64,000 nt of DNA from Diadema setosum (Eukaryota > Echinodermata > Echinoidea > Diadematoida > Diadematidae): the NCBI RefSeq assembly GCF_964275005.1, contig NC_092695.1:11981697-12045696 (forward strand). Reading direction: 5' to 3'. Below are positions 1 to 11,576 of the stretch, piece by piece. The first letter of the stretch is position 1; each line of letters opens with the position of its first letter. The notes beneath the pieces are model-generated. The model did no database searches. It had not been told where the DNA came from and saw nothing but the letters and a program-made list of their open reading frames with translations. Made by a program: the position numbers and the translations under genes.

Positions 1-520
1 ACCCCCTCCCACGGTAGGGACTTTTCGTAAAAACAGATTATAAAAGTCGCTTTTATAGAGCATTTTGGATTAAATTTCTGAGTAAAAGAATAGTAAAAGA
101 AATCACTGCGAAGGACTATGATAATAACTTATGAAAACTTTTCATTTCACTATAAGTACGGGCAGAACGAGCGAGCCACTTTCACTTTGCAATTTATCTG
201 AAATGTACTCATTAAAAGCTTAAACGTTATCGCATCGTTCGAACAATAAAAACATATTCTTATACTGCTAGAAAGCAAGGAAGAAAATGAAAAATGTAAG
301 GTTTACTAAAGGTATGTTTCAGCGGGCACACTCGAGGACACGAGGCTACCATCTATACACTAAATTTACTCATAAGTTACTATTAGTGTATAGATACAAT
401 AATGTATGTTGTTAGTGTATTATGATTTTTGCATTTTCAGTTATGAAATTACAACATTTAGACAAGAAATATGCCTTTGTTGTTCATTTTGGTCTTTAAA
501 TCAGTGATTAATTATTTGTT
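1..520. other. Non-coding stretch, nothing recognised
   Basis: AT-rich sequence with no open frame that looks coding and no repeat structure I could identify. It contains several copies of a loose motif around 'tagtgtata' near 385-420, too weak to call. Confidence 0.5.
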
Positions 521-646
521 ACAGGGGGCACTTTGGGGGGGGGGGCAAAAACTCGTTTTGCCCCCCCCCCCCCAACATTTTGTTGGGGGGGGGGGGGTAA
601 GTGCCACCCCTGCCCCCCCCCCCCCCCCCGCTTCCGGCGCCCTTGT
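521..646. mobile_element. Short inverted-terminal element with poly-G and poly-C tracts
   Basis: The ends read cagggggcactt on the left and, on the other strand at the right end, caagggcgccgg, so they are imperfect inverted repeats. Inside are alternating runs of 10-18 G or C that fold on each other: a G run, then ggcaaaa/ttttgcc, then C runs around caacattttgttg. The words ggcactt (527-533) and aagtgcc (599-605) are also inverted. The arrangement resembles the GC-tract elements at 40.24, 41.56 and 59.83 kb. It is probably a very short MITE; no target duplication was identified. Overlapping Pro/Gly-rich reading frames here are artefacts of the homopolymers. Confidence 0.45.
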
Positions 647-2627
647 CTATATGCACGGAGTATGTATAATATGCTATGTCCATACTGTTCACACAGACAT
701 GTGAATTGTTCACGTGTGTTCAGAACTTGTGTTGTAATTTGGTTTATGAGTACATTTGCTTTATAGATAAACATCTATCCTCAATTTTTTCTTATCTCTG
801 TTATGTCCTCAATTTTAGTCATGAAGTATCACAGTTATATACACAATGAACCACTGACGATTTGAAAATCTAACTGCATGAAGTTGTATGTAAAAGTGCA
901 TGCATGGTTGCCGTATTTGGCAAACAGGTCCAGAGGTAAGGATGAAGGGTGTAAACAACAAAACATGCAATAAATATCGCTGATTTAAAAAAAAAAAAAA
1001 AAAAACGGAAGTATTTTCGAAACTGTTATATCCCGCTTGTACGAATTTGAATACACATCTCCTTAATTTGAATATCTCCAAGACAGAATTGATCCAAAGA
1101 CAGAATTACCGGAAATTCGGATGACAAATTTTTTGGCAAGCGTGCGAAAATTGATGACACGCATGCGTGAAAACTGGAGACCCAGAAACGGATTTGAATG
1201 AACACAACAGTATCTAACGAGCGATTTGGCAACGGAACTGAATGAAATCATGTGTGATTTTGATTTTTAAAAAAAAGTATTCAAATGAGCGGAAATACAA
1301 ATTAATTATATATAAAACGGTCTACAACTGGTCAATGCTCGCAAAAACATAGTAAAGCATTTCTTTTCTTTTATCTTTACTGCTATATAGGTCATTGAAA
1401 CAATAAAATTGATGAGAAGAATATAAGTTTGATTTCAGGTCAAAGAAAAAGAAACATTTAGGAAGGATTCTTACGGAGGACACTAGTAGTGTAAGGTTTG
1501 TAAGGCTTATTTTATTGTTACCTTATCAAATCTGCATATAATTTTATATAATGCTTGATATATTGGACAGCTAGGAGACGTACATCGGATGGGATCTGTG
1601 ACGGCGGTAGGCTTTCGGCCTCGATCTGGGCAATAAAACAGGTCAAAGAATGGTCATGGCAGTCATCAGATTGCCCAAATGACCAAAGCATCTCAGTGCA
1701 GTATTCCTTACATTACCGGACTCCCATCAGATGACGGAATTACTCATCGCGGTAAACGTAATGTATGCAGCACTGTATAGATTGATCACAGAGAAGTGAA
1801 TTACACAAACGATGTAAGTATATCATGCCCCGGTCCTTCTCCTTGACCTACAATGTGAGTTATTTGGATGGGCTTCTTCTCTTTTTTATTCGTCATTCAC
1901 AATCGTTGTCGACAAGCCTCAATCAACCTCCTCTACGAAGGATAATTCATTGATTACAAGACATTGACTTTTCTCCGAAATGACGATACCAATTAAGGGA
2001 CACTACGGAGTGGATTCAAACACCACACTCAGTGTAGGTGGAACCAAATGCCGGATTCCTTTTACTGAGACTGTCTTCTCGGAGGTAATTTCTCGGGGCA
2101 ATGACTTTAGAGAAGCTAATTGAAAAACCGTCAAAGTGACTCGCCATCATTTTTGTGTGGTCGTAGCGTCTAAAACTGTATTCGGAGTGTTTCATTTGCT
2201 ATAGTGTAATCCTATACCTTCAATATGACATTTTATATCTTTCCTCATCATGTTACCTATATCACGGCTGTACAACCTACAATCGTGTTTATGGATGCAT
2301 AACACAATTCATATGGTTATGCCGACAAATTGTTTATTTTTGTTAGACCGTATTGATGATTGAATGCATGCAGAAATAAAGAATGAACTTAATTAAACTT
2401 GTAGTGACGCTTTCGCTAAAACGCTGTGTCTTTTGTTTTTTGCTGGGTATAACCATTCCCTTTTAACTATTGTACATTTTCCATCACGGGGAAATTCTTA
2501 CCACTGAGTTAACCTACATAATGTGTACTTTCAGAATGGAAACCTATAGATCCGGTTTCTCCATGCTCGATGCAGGGCCAGACCTAGACCCAGGATTTAT
2601 CATGCTCAATGGAGAGTCAGATAGAAC
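647..2627. other. Non-coding stretch, mostly featureless
   Basis: No supported exon or RNA gene. A run of about 20 A lies near 986-1005. The segment 1560-1830 is somewhat less AT-rich but has stops in all frames. Short open frames on either strand look like chance. Confidence 0.45.
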
Positions 2628-2656
2628 AATGACACTGACACTGACACTGACACTTT
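2628..2656. repeat. Short (TGACAC)n tandem repeat
   Basis: About four direct copies of the hexamer tgacac. It is part of a chance open frame. Confidence 0.8.
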
Positions 2657-3985
2657 TGACCGCAGTGTAGCTGGTGTTCATCATCATATCAAGCAAGTGC
2701 GATACAGTAAGTGTGTGTATGAGAGCTCAGATTATCATATTGAGAACAGAAATTATGATACCTTGGATGATTCTGATCTGAACAAAAAAAAATAGTAGCA
2801 ACATAATCATTCAACTCCTACAACCATTCTACTACAGTATTTTTTTTTTTGTTTTGTTTTGGGCCCGGGAGAACGACGTGATCGCACATTTCCCGTTGAT
2901 GAAATTTGCACATTTTCCCGGCGCTTGCACATTTCCCGGCTCCACAGCCCCTGGGTATAACAGTCACCTCGCTACGTTTATACTCCTGTAGAGAAGAGAT
3001 TATTTATAACGATGACGGCTTACACGTTGATAATAAGAGTAGCATGCTATTGCAACAATTGTCATCATCATGTTTACCATTGCAGTGCGTGCGTAGCAGA
3101 TCGCGCGACAGTTGAAACCCAGCGTACCAAAACTGATGTTACCATGGTGATTCAGAAGACAAGCTTCCAACTGTTTTTTTTTTCTTTTGCTTTCGACATT
3201 CCTATTAATTGGGCTCAAAATTTCAAATTTATTTTCATGAAATGAAATAAACAGAGAAATCATATACAATGTATAAGCAGAAAATATTTGCAATAATTGC
3301 AAAAACGTAAATTGACAAAATACATGTGAAAATGAGTAAACAATGAAGAAAACACAATTGTATTTTTTTTTAATATAATTTATATACATATGCATATACT
3401 ACAAGCATATTAAGGATGGGAATGGAAATGGATGGTCCCACTAAAAAGCATATTGCTTGCATGATTTGGGACCCTCAAAAAATACATAGAACAGCGAATA
3501 ATTAATTAATGAAGTTGTAATCACCATTTTTCTGTTTCTCGTGTTGTTTTGGCTCAAATGCATGTCGGAGATAGACTTCAGTAATAGCTAGTCACGTTCA
3601 CGCCACTCCGGCAAAAACAGACCGAAACTGAAACTGAAAAAAAAAAAAACCACACCAAAAACATAACAACATCACATGTCTCGCCATTCACAGAAAAAAT
3701 AAAACAAGATAGAAATGCGGATACCATGTGCGTTAATGGTCCTTCAGTTTTAAACATTTCTTGCGGATATGACATGTTGAATTAATGTTCTATCGCCATT
3801 GTAAGAGGAAGAAGTTGAGCCACTTTCATCCATGTACTGGAGAAAGACACAGGCCTTGATAGCATGGACTGAGGACAGCCATGCAAGATAGACAGGTTTG
3901 GAGGTGCAACTTCGTTTATGGAACCCGAAATGGCATATAGGCTGAAGCTAATACGTGCTGTCGAATTAGTGGTGGTCAGTGATAG
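2657..3985. other. Non-coding stretch
   Basis: A T-run lies near 2840. The words gcacatttcccg and close variants recur three times at 2884-2940. No gene is supported. The 131-residue minus-strand frame at 3000-3395 is Lys/Phe/Tyr-rich from AT-rich DNA and does not resemble a protein I know. Confidence 0.45.
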
Positions 3986-4024
3986 AATAGTAGTAGTAGT
4001 AGTAGTAGTAGCAGTAGTGGAAGT

Positions 4025-4056
<32 letters not shown>

Positions 4057-4132
4057 TAGTAGTATTAGCAGCAGCAGCAGCAGCAGCAGTTGTAGAAGTA
4101 TAGTAGTGGTGGTGGTGGTGGTAGTAGTAGGC
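3986..4132. repeat. Compound (TAG)n/(CAG)n trinucleotide microsatellite
   Basis: About 145 bp of interrupted trinucleotides: tag/gta runs alternate with cag/agc runs and end in tgg/gtag. The interruptions (ggaag, attag, ttgtag) indicate an old compound array. It creates low-complexity Val/Ala open frames that should not be read as protein. Confidence 0.9.
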
Positions 4133-5107
4133 CTAATAGTATCGGCATTTAAATATTCAGTGATGGTAACATCACCACAGCAACGACCTTTGCGTTACAA
4201 AGGACGCAGATTACAGTATTAAAGTGCTGCATAATTCTAAGGTTGATGTTATACTGATGCTGAAAATGCGTAGATTACAACCTCGAAGAATTGAACCATT
4301 CAATTGCGCTCGAAAGCGATGCAACTAAATTCGTCTCAGCTCATCAGAGAAACATAGGGGGAGGAGGGAGGAGAGAGAGACTGAGAGAGGAAACAAACAA
4401 ACGTGTATTGGAATCGTCACAGGCAGTGGGTATACAGAATGGTCAAAGAGAGTTATACTGTAAAGCATTCCACGGAATTAAGACTGAACAACAATGGCAC
4501 GGTATAGCTCGGAGTCTGCAATCAACCCTTTGCGAAAGGGATGAGTATTTTATCACAGAGGGAACCTCTCTAAAGAACTTATTTCCCTGTCAAATAGAAG
4601 TCGGTTCCTTTGATGCCACAAGGTTGTGCAGAATGGTAAAATAGCGACAAAATACTGACAAGAAAACATTTCAATGTGAGACACACGCATATATATAAGG
4701 CCTACATGTAAATAAGCAAAGGTATATAAGTGGTTTTGAATTCTATCTAAACATGTCACAAGTGTGATGTGTATGTTTGTTTGGTTGTTTTCATAACATA
4801 ATTTGTACTTCGTGGGGTAGAATAATGATAACCTGCCCACTTTAATTCATATCAGGCAGTGTCAGGGTAAGACAAAACAGAGTGGTAGAAGTTTCCCAAG
4901 TTTTTTTAAGAAAAAAAGTGGTCTCGCAATCACATACATTATGCAAATGAGATTGCGAATCAAAAACTATTGTTTTCTTCGGATACAATAGATGACATCT
5001 AGACTTGATACGAAAGTTTAATCCCCTTTATCAAAATAATGTTATAGTGTATGTGTGATTTTATTTGCAACATGTTGACATGGCACGTTAATGCAAAAAT
5101 CTAGTGA
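4133..5107. other. Non-coding stretch with an unassigned 117-codon frame
   Basis: A plus-strand open frame at 4291-4644 has mixed composition but no recognised domain, no good Kozak context and no splice context that I could tie to a gene. I consider it chance, at low confidence. The rest is AT-rich with nothing seen. Confidence 0.4.
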
Positions 5108-5356
5108 TGTTCGTTATTCCGAAGGCTTTGTTAATCAGAATATGAAAGAAAGTTCCTTATTCCGAAACACACAAATTCTGTATACCTAGACGTTTGTGGA
5201 GTTACTCCAAAGGTTCGTTGCTCCGAAAATGAAATAAAATTCGATATTCCAAATGTTTATCAAATAATTAAAAAATAAAAGATTCGGTATTCCGAAGGTT
5301 CGTTAATCCGAAAATGAAAATAAAAAAGGTGCTTATATACTCACGAACCTTCGAAA
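5108..5356. repeat. Dispersed element built from TTCGTTATTCCGAA-type motifs
   Basis: The segment repeats variants of 'ttcgttattccgaa', 'ggttcgttaatccgaaaatgaa' and 'gttactccaaaggttcg' about every 35-60 bp, and ends with an inverted piece (cacgaaccttcga). The core ttcg...cgaa is itself palindromic. This looks like a degenerate non-autonomous element or short satellite. I did not identify its class. Confidence 0.6.
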
Positions 5357-6849
5357 TATACAGTCACAAAAATCATGACGTTTGTAATAATTATGTGAAA
5401 CCAAGAAGAGATTCGTAAAATAATCATCTTATCTAGTTTTATTCTAATATGACTGCGACTAGTATTTCGAGTTCAGCAAATGCATGTGAATCATTCAACA
5501 TTTCATATCCAATAAAACTTTGCCATAATTCCGTTGGTTTGATTCCGCCCTAGCTTCAATTCACTATAGCTATCTTGAACTCGACAAACAGCATATCGAA
5601 TTGTACTTTTTAGGTATAGATTCTTTAATAACATGGACGTGAAGCAAAAAGAAAACACTAAAATATTTGAAAGAAGATCGATTACCGCAAAAACTATATT
5701 ATCAAAAGGGATATGACTGAAAAAAAAATATGAAAAACTTCTGGAATAGTCATTGAAACAAACCTGATAATATAAGATTTTATCCTGCACCTACATTGGC
5801 ACAAGAACATGATGGGATGTGAGTAAACAGCATAAAATAAAATTTGCATCTAAAATGATATCTATTGGACATGGTTTGCGATAAAAATAAGACGTATCAA
5901 TGGGGAACATCATCGTTGTCTGCAAGGTACGGGCAAGACAACTGGCTGCTGTCGCAGGATATTGCACTGAGGAAAATCACGTAACCAATCAGAATGGTGA
6001 GGTAGTCTTCATCTGGAAGGATGATTATGTGGCGTGGACGATTAATTACAGTCCTATTACATCACAGAGCACAACTAATGGAAAATATACCCGGGTATCC
6101 TATACACAAGTACAATCACTTTTTGACTGACGCAGTTTCGTTAGTGCGTCACCAGATCTTTTGTTACAGAGTGCATTGTGAAAAATAAAAACTTCTGCAG
6201 TGAAGCTTGGTAGCAGAAGTTTTATAGTTGAACGAGTTGTTAATCGGCTTGCCGTCCTACACGTCAGAAGTGACATTACCCTCTCCCACCCCCCCCCCCC
6301 CATCATCAGTTCTATAGCGTCAGATGCATATGGGTACCTTTCCATCAAATCACTGCCAATCAATACATTTAGATTCATGAACCATAACTGACTGAAGTCA
6401 AGTCGTTAATAACGCTAAGGGCGTCCTAACGCCAAAGCCATATATTCAGATTATTTCGTGGCTCAATAACGCGCGGTGATAATTCCATTTACACTCTGTC
6501 TATGCAATTAACAGAACCTACAAAACAGTTCGTAATGGATCATTTTGGTGTGTGTTTGATTTATGCACGTCTCACCAGCTTTGACTGTTTGCAGACATTT
6601 TTGATATCTTGGCGGTTTATCATTTATAAATCTTGCTGACCAATTAGCACGGTATCCCGCTGGCTCGATTTATGTATAAATAGACGTGTTCGTAAATGGG
6701 ATAAATGCATACTATTATACGTCGTTTGAAAGAGCTGAAAACTATTTTCGGTTGTAATCGATTACATGTATGTCGAATGTTTGTTTGTCTGTATGATTCT
6801 TATGTCTTTGCAATACTTACCGAGAACAGAAAGAATTGTGTTACTAATT
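5357..6849. other. Non-coding stretch
   Basis: There is a 76-codon plus-strand frame at 5900-6130 with an in-frame ATG but no known domain. A C-run lies at about 6288-6301. No exon is supported. Confidence 0.4.

Positions 6850-6901
<52 letters not shown>
6850..6901. repeat. (AT)n(GT)n dinucleotide microsatellite
   Basis: About 20 bp of AT followed directly by about 34 bp of GT. Confidence 0.95.
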
Positions 6902-6905
<4 letters not shown>

Positions 6906-7760
6906 TGCATGTGTGTGTATTTTGTTTCAGTAAAGGAAAAGCGGTTGATGTAATTACTCACTTATACATGCGCATTTGAACCGGACCTTGCCTTCACTAT
7001 GATACGTTTTTGAAGAACAGAGTATTGAATTGAAATTTATATCAACTGTGCTATCCAAACTTCCTGAAATCGCATTAGCAATATTGCCGCTACAGAGCCA
7101 AAATGTTTTTCTGGAGTAGAGTGGGATATCAATAACCCAAAGGCGACTTCTTTCCGTTACATCTCAAAACGCTATGTACTGATTTCAAAATAAAGAGGGA
7201 GAGAGATCAAAGGCAGAAAGAAATAAAGAAACAAACAAACAAAAAAGGGGAGAGAGAGATGTAGAGCAGGAATTTTAATTTCTTGCATATACCGGCCAAT
7301 CATTTGTTTAGGGACAATATTGAATGCTCAAAGCAAAGGAAGTTTAGTGCCAGAAAGGAGCTAATACATCTACTCTTGCGTTCCTGTCAAATCCTTTAGC
7401 CGCGATCGAGAGAGACTTACATGTTTTGCCCTACCACCATTATGGCGCTAAAAGTAGCACCAAGCACCATGATGTTTTGGCTACCGATGGGTAATAATGG
7501 GGGTCATAATGATGTGTGAATGCCATTAGCACGGTTCAAGCGCTTGCAACTTGGGAAGGTGATTTTTTTTTCCCGTGATACCCACCAATTTGTCACCAAA
7601 TCACTTATGGGAGATTGACAGAGCTTGCATTAATCGCTCGCGAAATGGAATGGTAGAAATACCGTGATATGCAGCTCTACGACCAGCTAACCGCGGTACT
7701 GAGCACTTTCTGCGTCGCCACTCTGGTAATCGATAACCAAGTCGAGCGCACGCAGAGAGC
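6902..7760. other. Non-coding stretch upstream of the receptor gene
   Basis: Contains a purine-rich tract (aaagagggagagagatc... at about 7190-7262) and nothing else recognisable. Confidence 0.45.
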
Positions 7761-7763
7761 GAG

Positions 7764-7832
7764 GACGGGTTATATTCTTTTCAGTCCCAGACGACAGCGC
7801 ATGGCAACATCACGTGTGACGAGAGGGTAAGT
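7764..7832 (+). promoter_or_regulatory. Possible promoter and non-coding first exon of the receptor gene
   Basis: A TATA-like ttatattc at about 7770 is followed by a pyrimidine-rich initiator-like ttttcagtcc, then a short GC-richer stretch ending in a consensus splice donor, gaggGTAAGT (GT at 7827). This is the arrangement expected of a short 5' UTR exon, and it lies about 1.07 kb upstream of the receptor ATG. The small ATG frame at 7801 would not join in frame to the receptor at the one acceptor-like site I checked (tccatag, 8818-8824), so any contribution would be untranslated. Inference only. Confidence 0.25.
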
Positions 7833-8895
7833 CAGCAACCCACCTCAATATATTTTCGCGCCTGAATGAATCAAAGGAATGCCTTAAAACGTCATCCTTT
7901 ACTTCAGAGCCTTTCTGAGAACACGACTGGTATTATGATACGACTTGTGGATTCCTCTGTCCTTCAATAAGTCACTTTTCATCGGACAGCACACGAAGAT
8001 GTGCGAGACATGGGAGCGTTAATGTGTATTCGGTATGATGGGCTCATACACTTGTAGGATAAATGTGTACATATATTTCGTTTTTGTCTTTCGATGAAAT
8101 ATCCAACAGGATCTAATTGAGACTTAATGACTTTGCCCCTCGAAAGGGTCCATGTGCTGCTGGGAGGAAGTTACACCGCGGACTTAATTAATCGGAGCTC
8201 ATCTCATGATCTTCTCGCCTGATCTGACCCGTCCGAACTATCCCGGATAGTGTTTGCAAGCAATAGCAGTCCTGCTTCTGAGAGTGGCCTACTTGAGAAG
8301 ATTTATTCATCATGCTTGCTGAGTAACGCTTATTGCTTTTGTAATGAAGTCGGAAGAAACATGAACCAGCCAGTACGCCCCATGAGACGTGCTATAATTG
8401 CTCCAGAAATATAGAACCAAATAAGCTTGGGGGAAGATTAATCCGAAAAGGATTGCGCCACGAACACATTGACCACATAGCTGCTTGTTAAATCGACAAA
8501 TTATTTTGTGACAGGGTGACCCGCTAGATGTAGCGTCTACAATTATTAGGTGGGATGGACGACGCAATCTTGATGAGGTAGCCGGCCTCTTTCCATTTCA
8601 GTAATCAACCAAGTTGCGTGCGTGTGCGATCTCACTGCGCGTTCGTTAGCCAGGCGTCACGATTTGTTGGTGCCATTCCAAACGATCTCTGAACTTGGTC
8701 GGTGCATCATTGTGGCGAGCCACTCACCCAAATGACTCAATCAACATCGTGTGGGTTGCTGGAAATCTATGACACTAAAGAGAAACCAAGCGCAGACGTG
8801 TTCCCCAACGGTATAACTCCATAGTGAGTAAAAACTTTGGCTCACTTCCGGAATCAATTTACGCGCAGCTGCTGTGTACGTCTCGCACCATAACT
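7833..8895. other. 5' flank or intron of the receptor gene
   Basis: The receptor frame is open from an in-frame TAA at 8776, but has no ATG before 8896. Possible splice acceptors (for example tccatag ending at 8824) lie in this open region, so the 5' UTR may be spliced. Nothing else is recognised. Confidence 0.5.
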
Positions 8896-10143
8896 ATGAG
8901 CTATTCGCAGGTTTATTCGGCAGAGAATTTCACTACAGACAATCTCGTTGAAGACAGATCGCTGGTTGAGATTATTTGTGGTACTGTCTCTATGGCAGCA
9001 ATCATTTTAACTAGTGTCTGTGGAAACTCACTGGTGCTTGTTGCAATCTGGAGAGAGAAGAGCCTGCACAGCAAAACGGCGGCTTTCATCGCCAATCTTG
9101 CCATTGCAGACCTCCTTAACGCGATGATCTGTATGCCCACAATCTTGGCCAGTTGTGCTCATGGAAGATGGATATTCGGAAACGTTGCTTGCAACGTCAT
9201 CGGAGCATTCACGACGATAGTATGTACTGTGAGTATCAACACACTTGGCGCAATATCCGTGGATCGCTTTTTCTGTATCGTGTCCCCGTTCCGCTACTCG
9301 GATCGAATGTCAAAACGAAGGATAGCTGCCATTCTGACATGGATTTGGGTTCAATCGACGCTTTTCAGCATATGTCCAGTTATCGGGTGGTCCCGATATA
9401 TTTTCATTTCAACTGAATATATGTGCACTGCAGATTGGTCGACTCCCGTCTCCTACACGCTAGCTGTAGTAGTGGTTAATATTGTCCTGCCGATAATTGT
9501 TATGACTTACTGCTATGCGAACATATTTCGAATAGCTTCTGCACATCGTAAGCAAATCAACGCCCAGCTGAAAGAAAATCGCTTGACTGCAAGCACAGAT
9601 GCGCTAAACGGACAAGGCAATGGCTCGGGTGTAAATATTGCGCAACGTTCGAAAATGGCGGCACTTACAAGCCGCGCCAAACAACTGCGAAAAGACACAA
9701 AAGCTGCGACGACGTTGCTCATTGTTATAGGAACATTCCTGTTGTGTTGGTTACCGCACAGTGTTACTATGCTATTCATAGGATTTAAAGTGGATAACCT
9801 TCTTCCCGATGACGTCTACGTTGTATCCACGTGGTTTGCCATGTTGAACTCGGCCTGCAACCCTTTCATCTACGGCATCACCAACAAACACTTCCGTGAC
9901 GCCTTCAAGAGAACGCTCCGTTTCGTCCTTCCCGCTTTCTGCAAAGTTTGTGTCAGGGCACAGGTGGAATCCGAGCTGTCCATGGGTGCTACTGTGTCAC
10001 CCTCTCCGGCGCGTACCTGCAATGCCCGGCAACTGGATGCCAGATTACACCGGCCGCGTCGCCTCTCCAGAGAAAGTGCGAACAGCGGCCAGACAGTGTC
10101 CGACATCTCAGAATATTGTGAAAAGGTGCCAGAACAGTTGTAA
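8896..10143 (+). CDS. Class A (rhodopsin-family) G-protein-coupled receptor, orphan, single exon
   Basis: A 415-residue integral membrane receptor expected to sit in the plasma membrane and signal through G proteins. The start at 8896 is the first in-frame ATG, with A at -3. The frame is open upstream to a TAA at 8776 without another Met. Visible hallmarks: N-glycosylation site N11; TM1 with GN (N44); TM2 with NLAIADLL (D72, 2.50); disulphide cysteines C99 (3.25) and C177 in loop 2; DRF (123-125) in place of DRY; TM4 Trp (149/151); P199 and Y207 in TM5; an intracellular loop 3 of about 55 residues; FLLCWLP (281-287, W6.48 and P6.50) in TM6; NPFIY (322-326) in TM7; helix 8; and C349/C352 as possible palmitoylation sites. 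Position 3.32 is Thr106, not Asp, which argues against an amine receptor. Position 7.43 is Met316, not Lys, so it is not an opsin. The overall look (IFRIA after TM5, GW in loop 2) recalls orphan receptors of the GPR21/GPR52/GPR161 neighbourhood, but the ligand is unknown. The coding region is clearly more GC-rich than its flanks. Intronless receptor genes are common in expanded invertebrate GPCR families. Confidence 0.93.
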   Translation: MSYSQVYSAENFTTDNLVEDRSLVEIICGTVSMAAIILTSVCGNSLVLVAIWREKSLHSKTAAFIANLAIADLLNAMICMPTILASCAHGRWIFGNVACNVIGAFTTIVCTVSINTLGAISVDRFFCIVSPFRYSDRMSKRRIAAILTWIWVQSTLFSICPVIGWSRYIFISTEYMCTADWSTPVSYTLAVVVVNIVLPIIVMTYCYANIFRIASAHRKQINAQLKENRLTASTDALNGQGNGSGVNIAQRSKMAALTSRAKQLRKDTKAATTLLIVIGTFLLCWLPHSVTMLFIGFKVDNLLPDDVYVVSTWFAMLNSACNPFIYGITNKHFRDAFKRTLRFVLPAFCKVCVRAQVESELSMGATVSPSPARTCNARQLDARLHRPRRLSRESANSGQTVSDISEYCEKVPEQL

Positions 10144-10167
10144 ATGCAGGTAGCACCTGCATTTACA
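10139..10167 (+). promoter_or_regulatory. Perfect 13-bp hairpin spanning the receptor stop codon
   Basis: Arms tgtaaatgcaggt (10139-10151) and acctgcatttaca (10155-10167) are exact reverse complements around a 3-base loop (agc). The TAA stop (10141-10143) lies in the 5' arm. Reading on in frame gives eight sense codons before a TGA at 10168-10170. The structure is directly visible. Any role in mRNA stability, termination or readthrough is inference. Confidence 0.9.
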
Positions 10168-10170
10168 TGA

Positions 10171-11576
10171 TACAGAGTACTAATTTATGACAGGCGGGAC
10201 CTTGGTGCTTTTACTTGACTGTCAGTGTACTGTCACTGCGCACTGTAGTATTATTTAACACAAATTATCTGTTAATACTTACTGATAGGCACTATGGAAT
10301 ATAATATATAGACTGTTATTGTTATTATTGTAACTCGTATTTTGATGTCTTTCCCCTTCAACAACTTCGATCAAAAAACAGCTCGAATATTGTCAGCTTC
10401 CCATATTATGATTGCTGCGTTGCTAGATTTTCATTTGCGATGAACATTTAGCAGAGCTGTGGCGCCATGTTTCTTTAGAATGCAAATACGAATTTGAGCA
10501 AATATCTTTAAAACAGGCGATGCTTGTCCGATTCATTAACCTGCAAAGCTCGATGTGACAGAGTGGGTTCGGTGATATAAGGGCGTAAATAGGAACGAGA
10601 AGTCATTCACTAAATTAGGGATGCTTGGAAAAAACTGTTCCCGTTTGGCGTACTCAGTGTCTTTGGGACATATTACTCATCGGCCAACTGATCACCAACG
10701 TACTCGTTGTCTTGGCAACATATCATTTAAGCTATAGCTGTATTGATAGTCTTCCATTTATAATGGGAGTTTTACTTAGTGCAATTCCCTAAGATGTTTG
10801 TAATATTTCAGTTAATGACACAAAAATCAAGAAAGTTGGGTGATTCTATCCAGTCGAAGATGAGTACAAAACGACACTGACTGCACCGTGCTATCACCTT
10901 TTCAATGTCCTCACGATGTATAGCACTATACTTATATTCGAGTGTTGAACCTCAATTACATAGCTTCAAAATGTGAGCCCTGCAAGCTAATGTACACATA
11001 CTAGCCAAAAAGTTTAATCACCTAATGAATACAATAAAACTACAGACGTCCTCAAAGCTCTCAGTGTGCTGTCATGTTATTCTAGAATGTTATCATTGAC
11101 TCGATACTCTTGTGAGACAAAGTACAATCATCTGTTTCTCATACTGCTCAGGTTACGCTATCGGGGAGATTTTCCGCAGTACTCCTCACACTAAAGTTTT
11201 AATCAGTCAATTCAAGCAGGTTGCGAGCTTGCTCAGTTGTGACTTCGATAGAACGCCTCTTTCCTCTCGACAATAAGTTTAGGACAATCATCCGGGCTAT
11301 ATCTCCAGACCAAATTACGAGGGTCCATTGTCATGGGATTATTTATCTGTATGGGCACAACGTGCGTCGTGATGACACACATAGGGCTATTCTTTAATAC
11401 AGTTTCTTCACCCATAATACGTGGAGTAGCCCCATTTTATCTTCGTTTGAGAGAGGCCCACCTTATAGGGAACGCATATCCAGGCACTGGCGAACGTATA
11501 AATAGTAACCATTATTTCTGGTCTTCTTCACGTCCCTGTCTGGGTTTATACAGGTAGTCATGTTAGGGAGTTTCGC
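10171..11576 (+). other. 3' UTR and downstream flank of the receptor gene
   Basis: AT-rich and without other genes. An AATAAA hexamer at 11033-11038 is a possible poly(A) signal, which would give a 3' UTR of about 0.9 kb; no closer canonical hexamer stood out. Past this, no feature is seen before the foldback element. Confidence 0.4.

Noticed and set aside
3918..4103. Val/Ala-rich open frame
   Set aside because: It is a direct translation of the TAG/CAG trinucleotide microsatellite.
8824..8895. Start of the receptor at 8824 (24 residues longer)
   Set aside because: The codon there is GTG. The first in-frame ATG with good context is 8896.
8896..10143. Opsin or amine-receptor identity for the receptor
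   Set aside because: Position 7.43 is Met, so there is no retinal Lys. Position 3.32 is Thr, so there is no amine-binding Asp.
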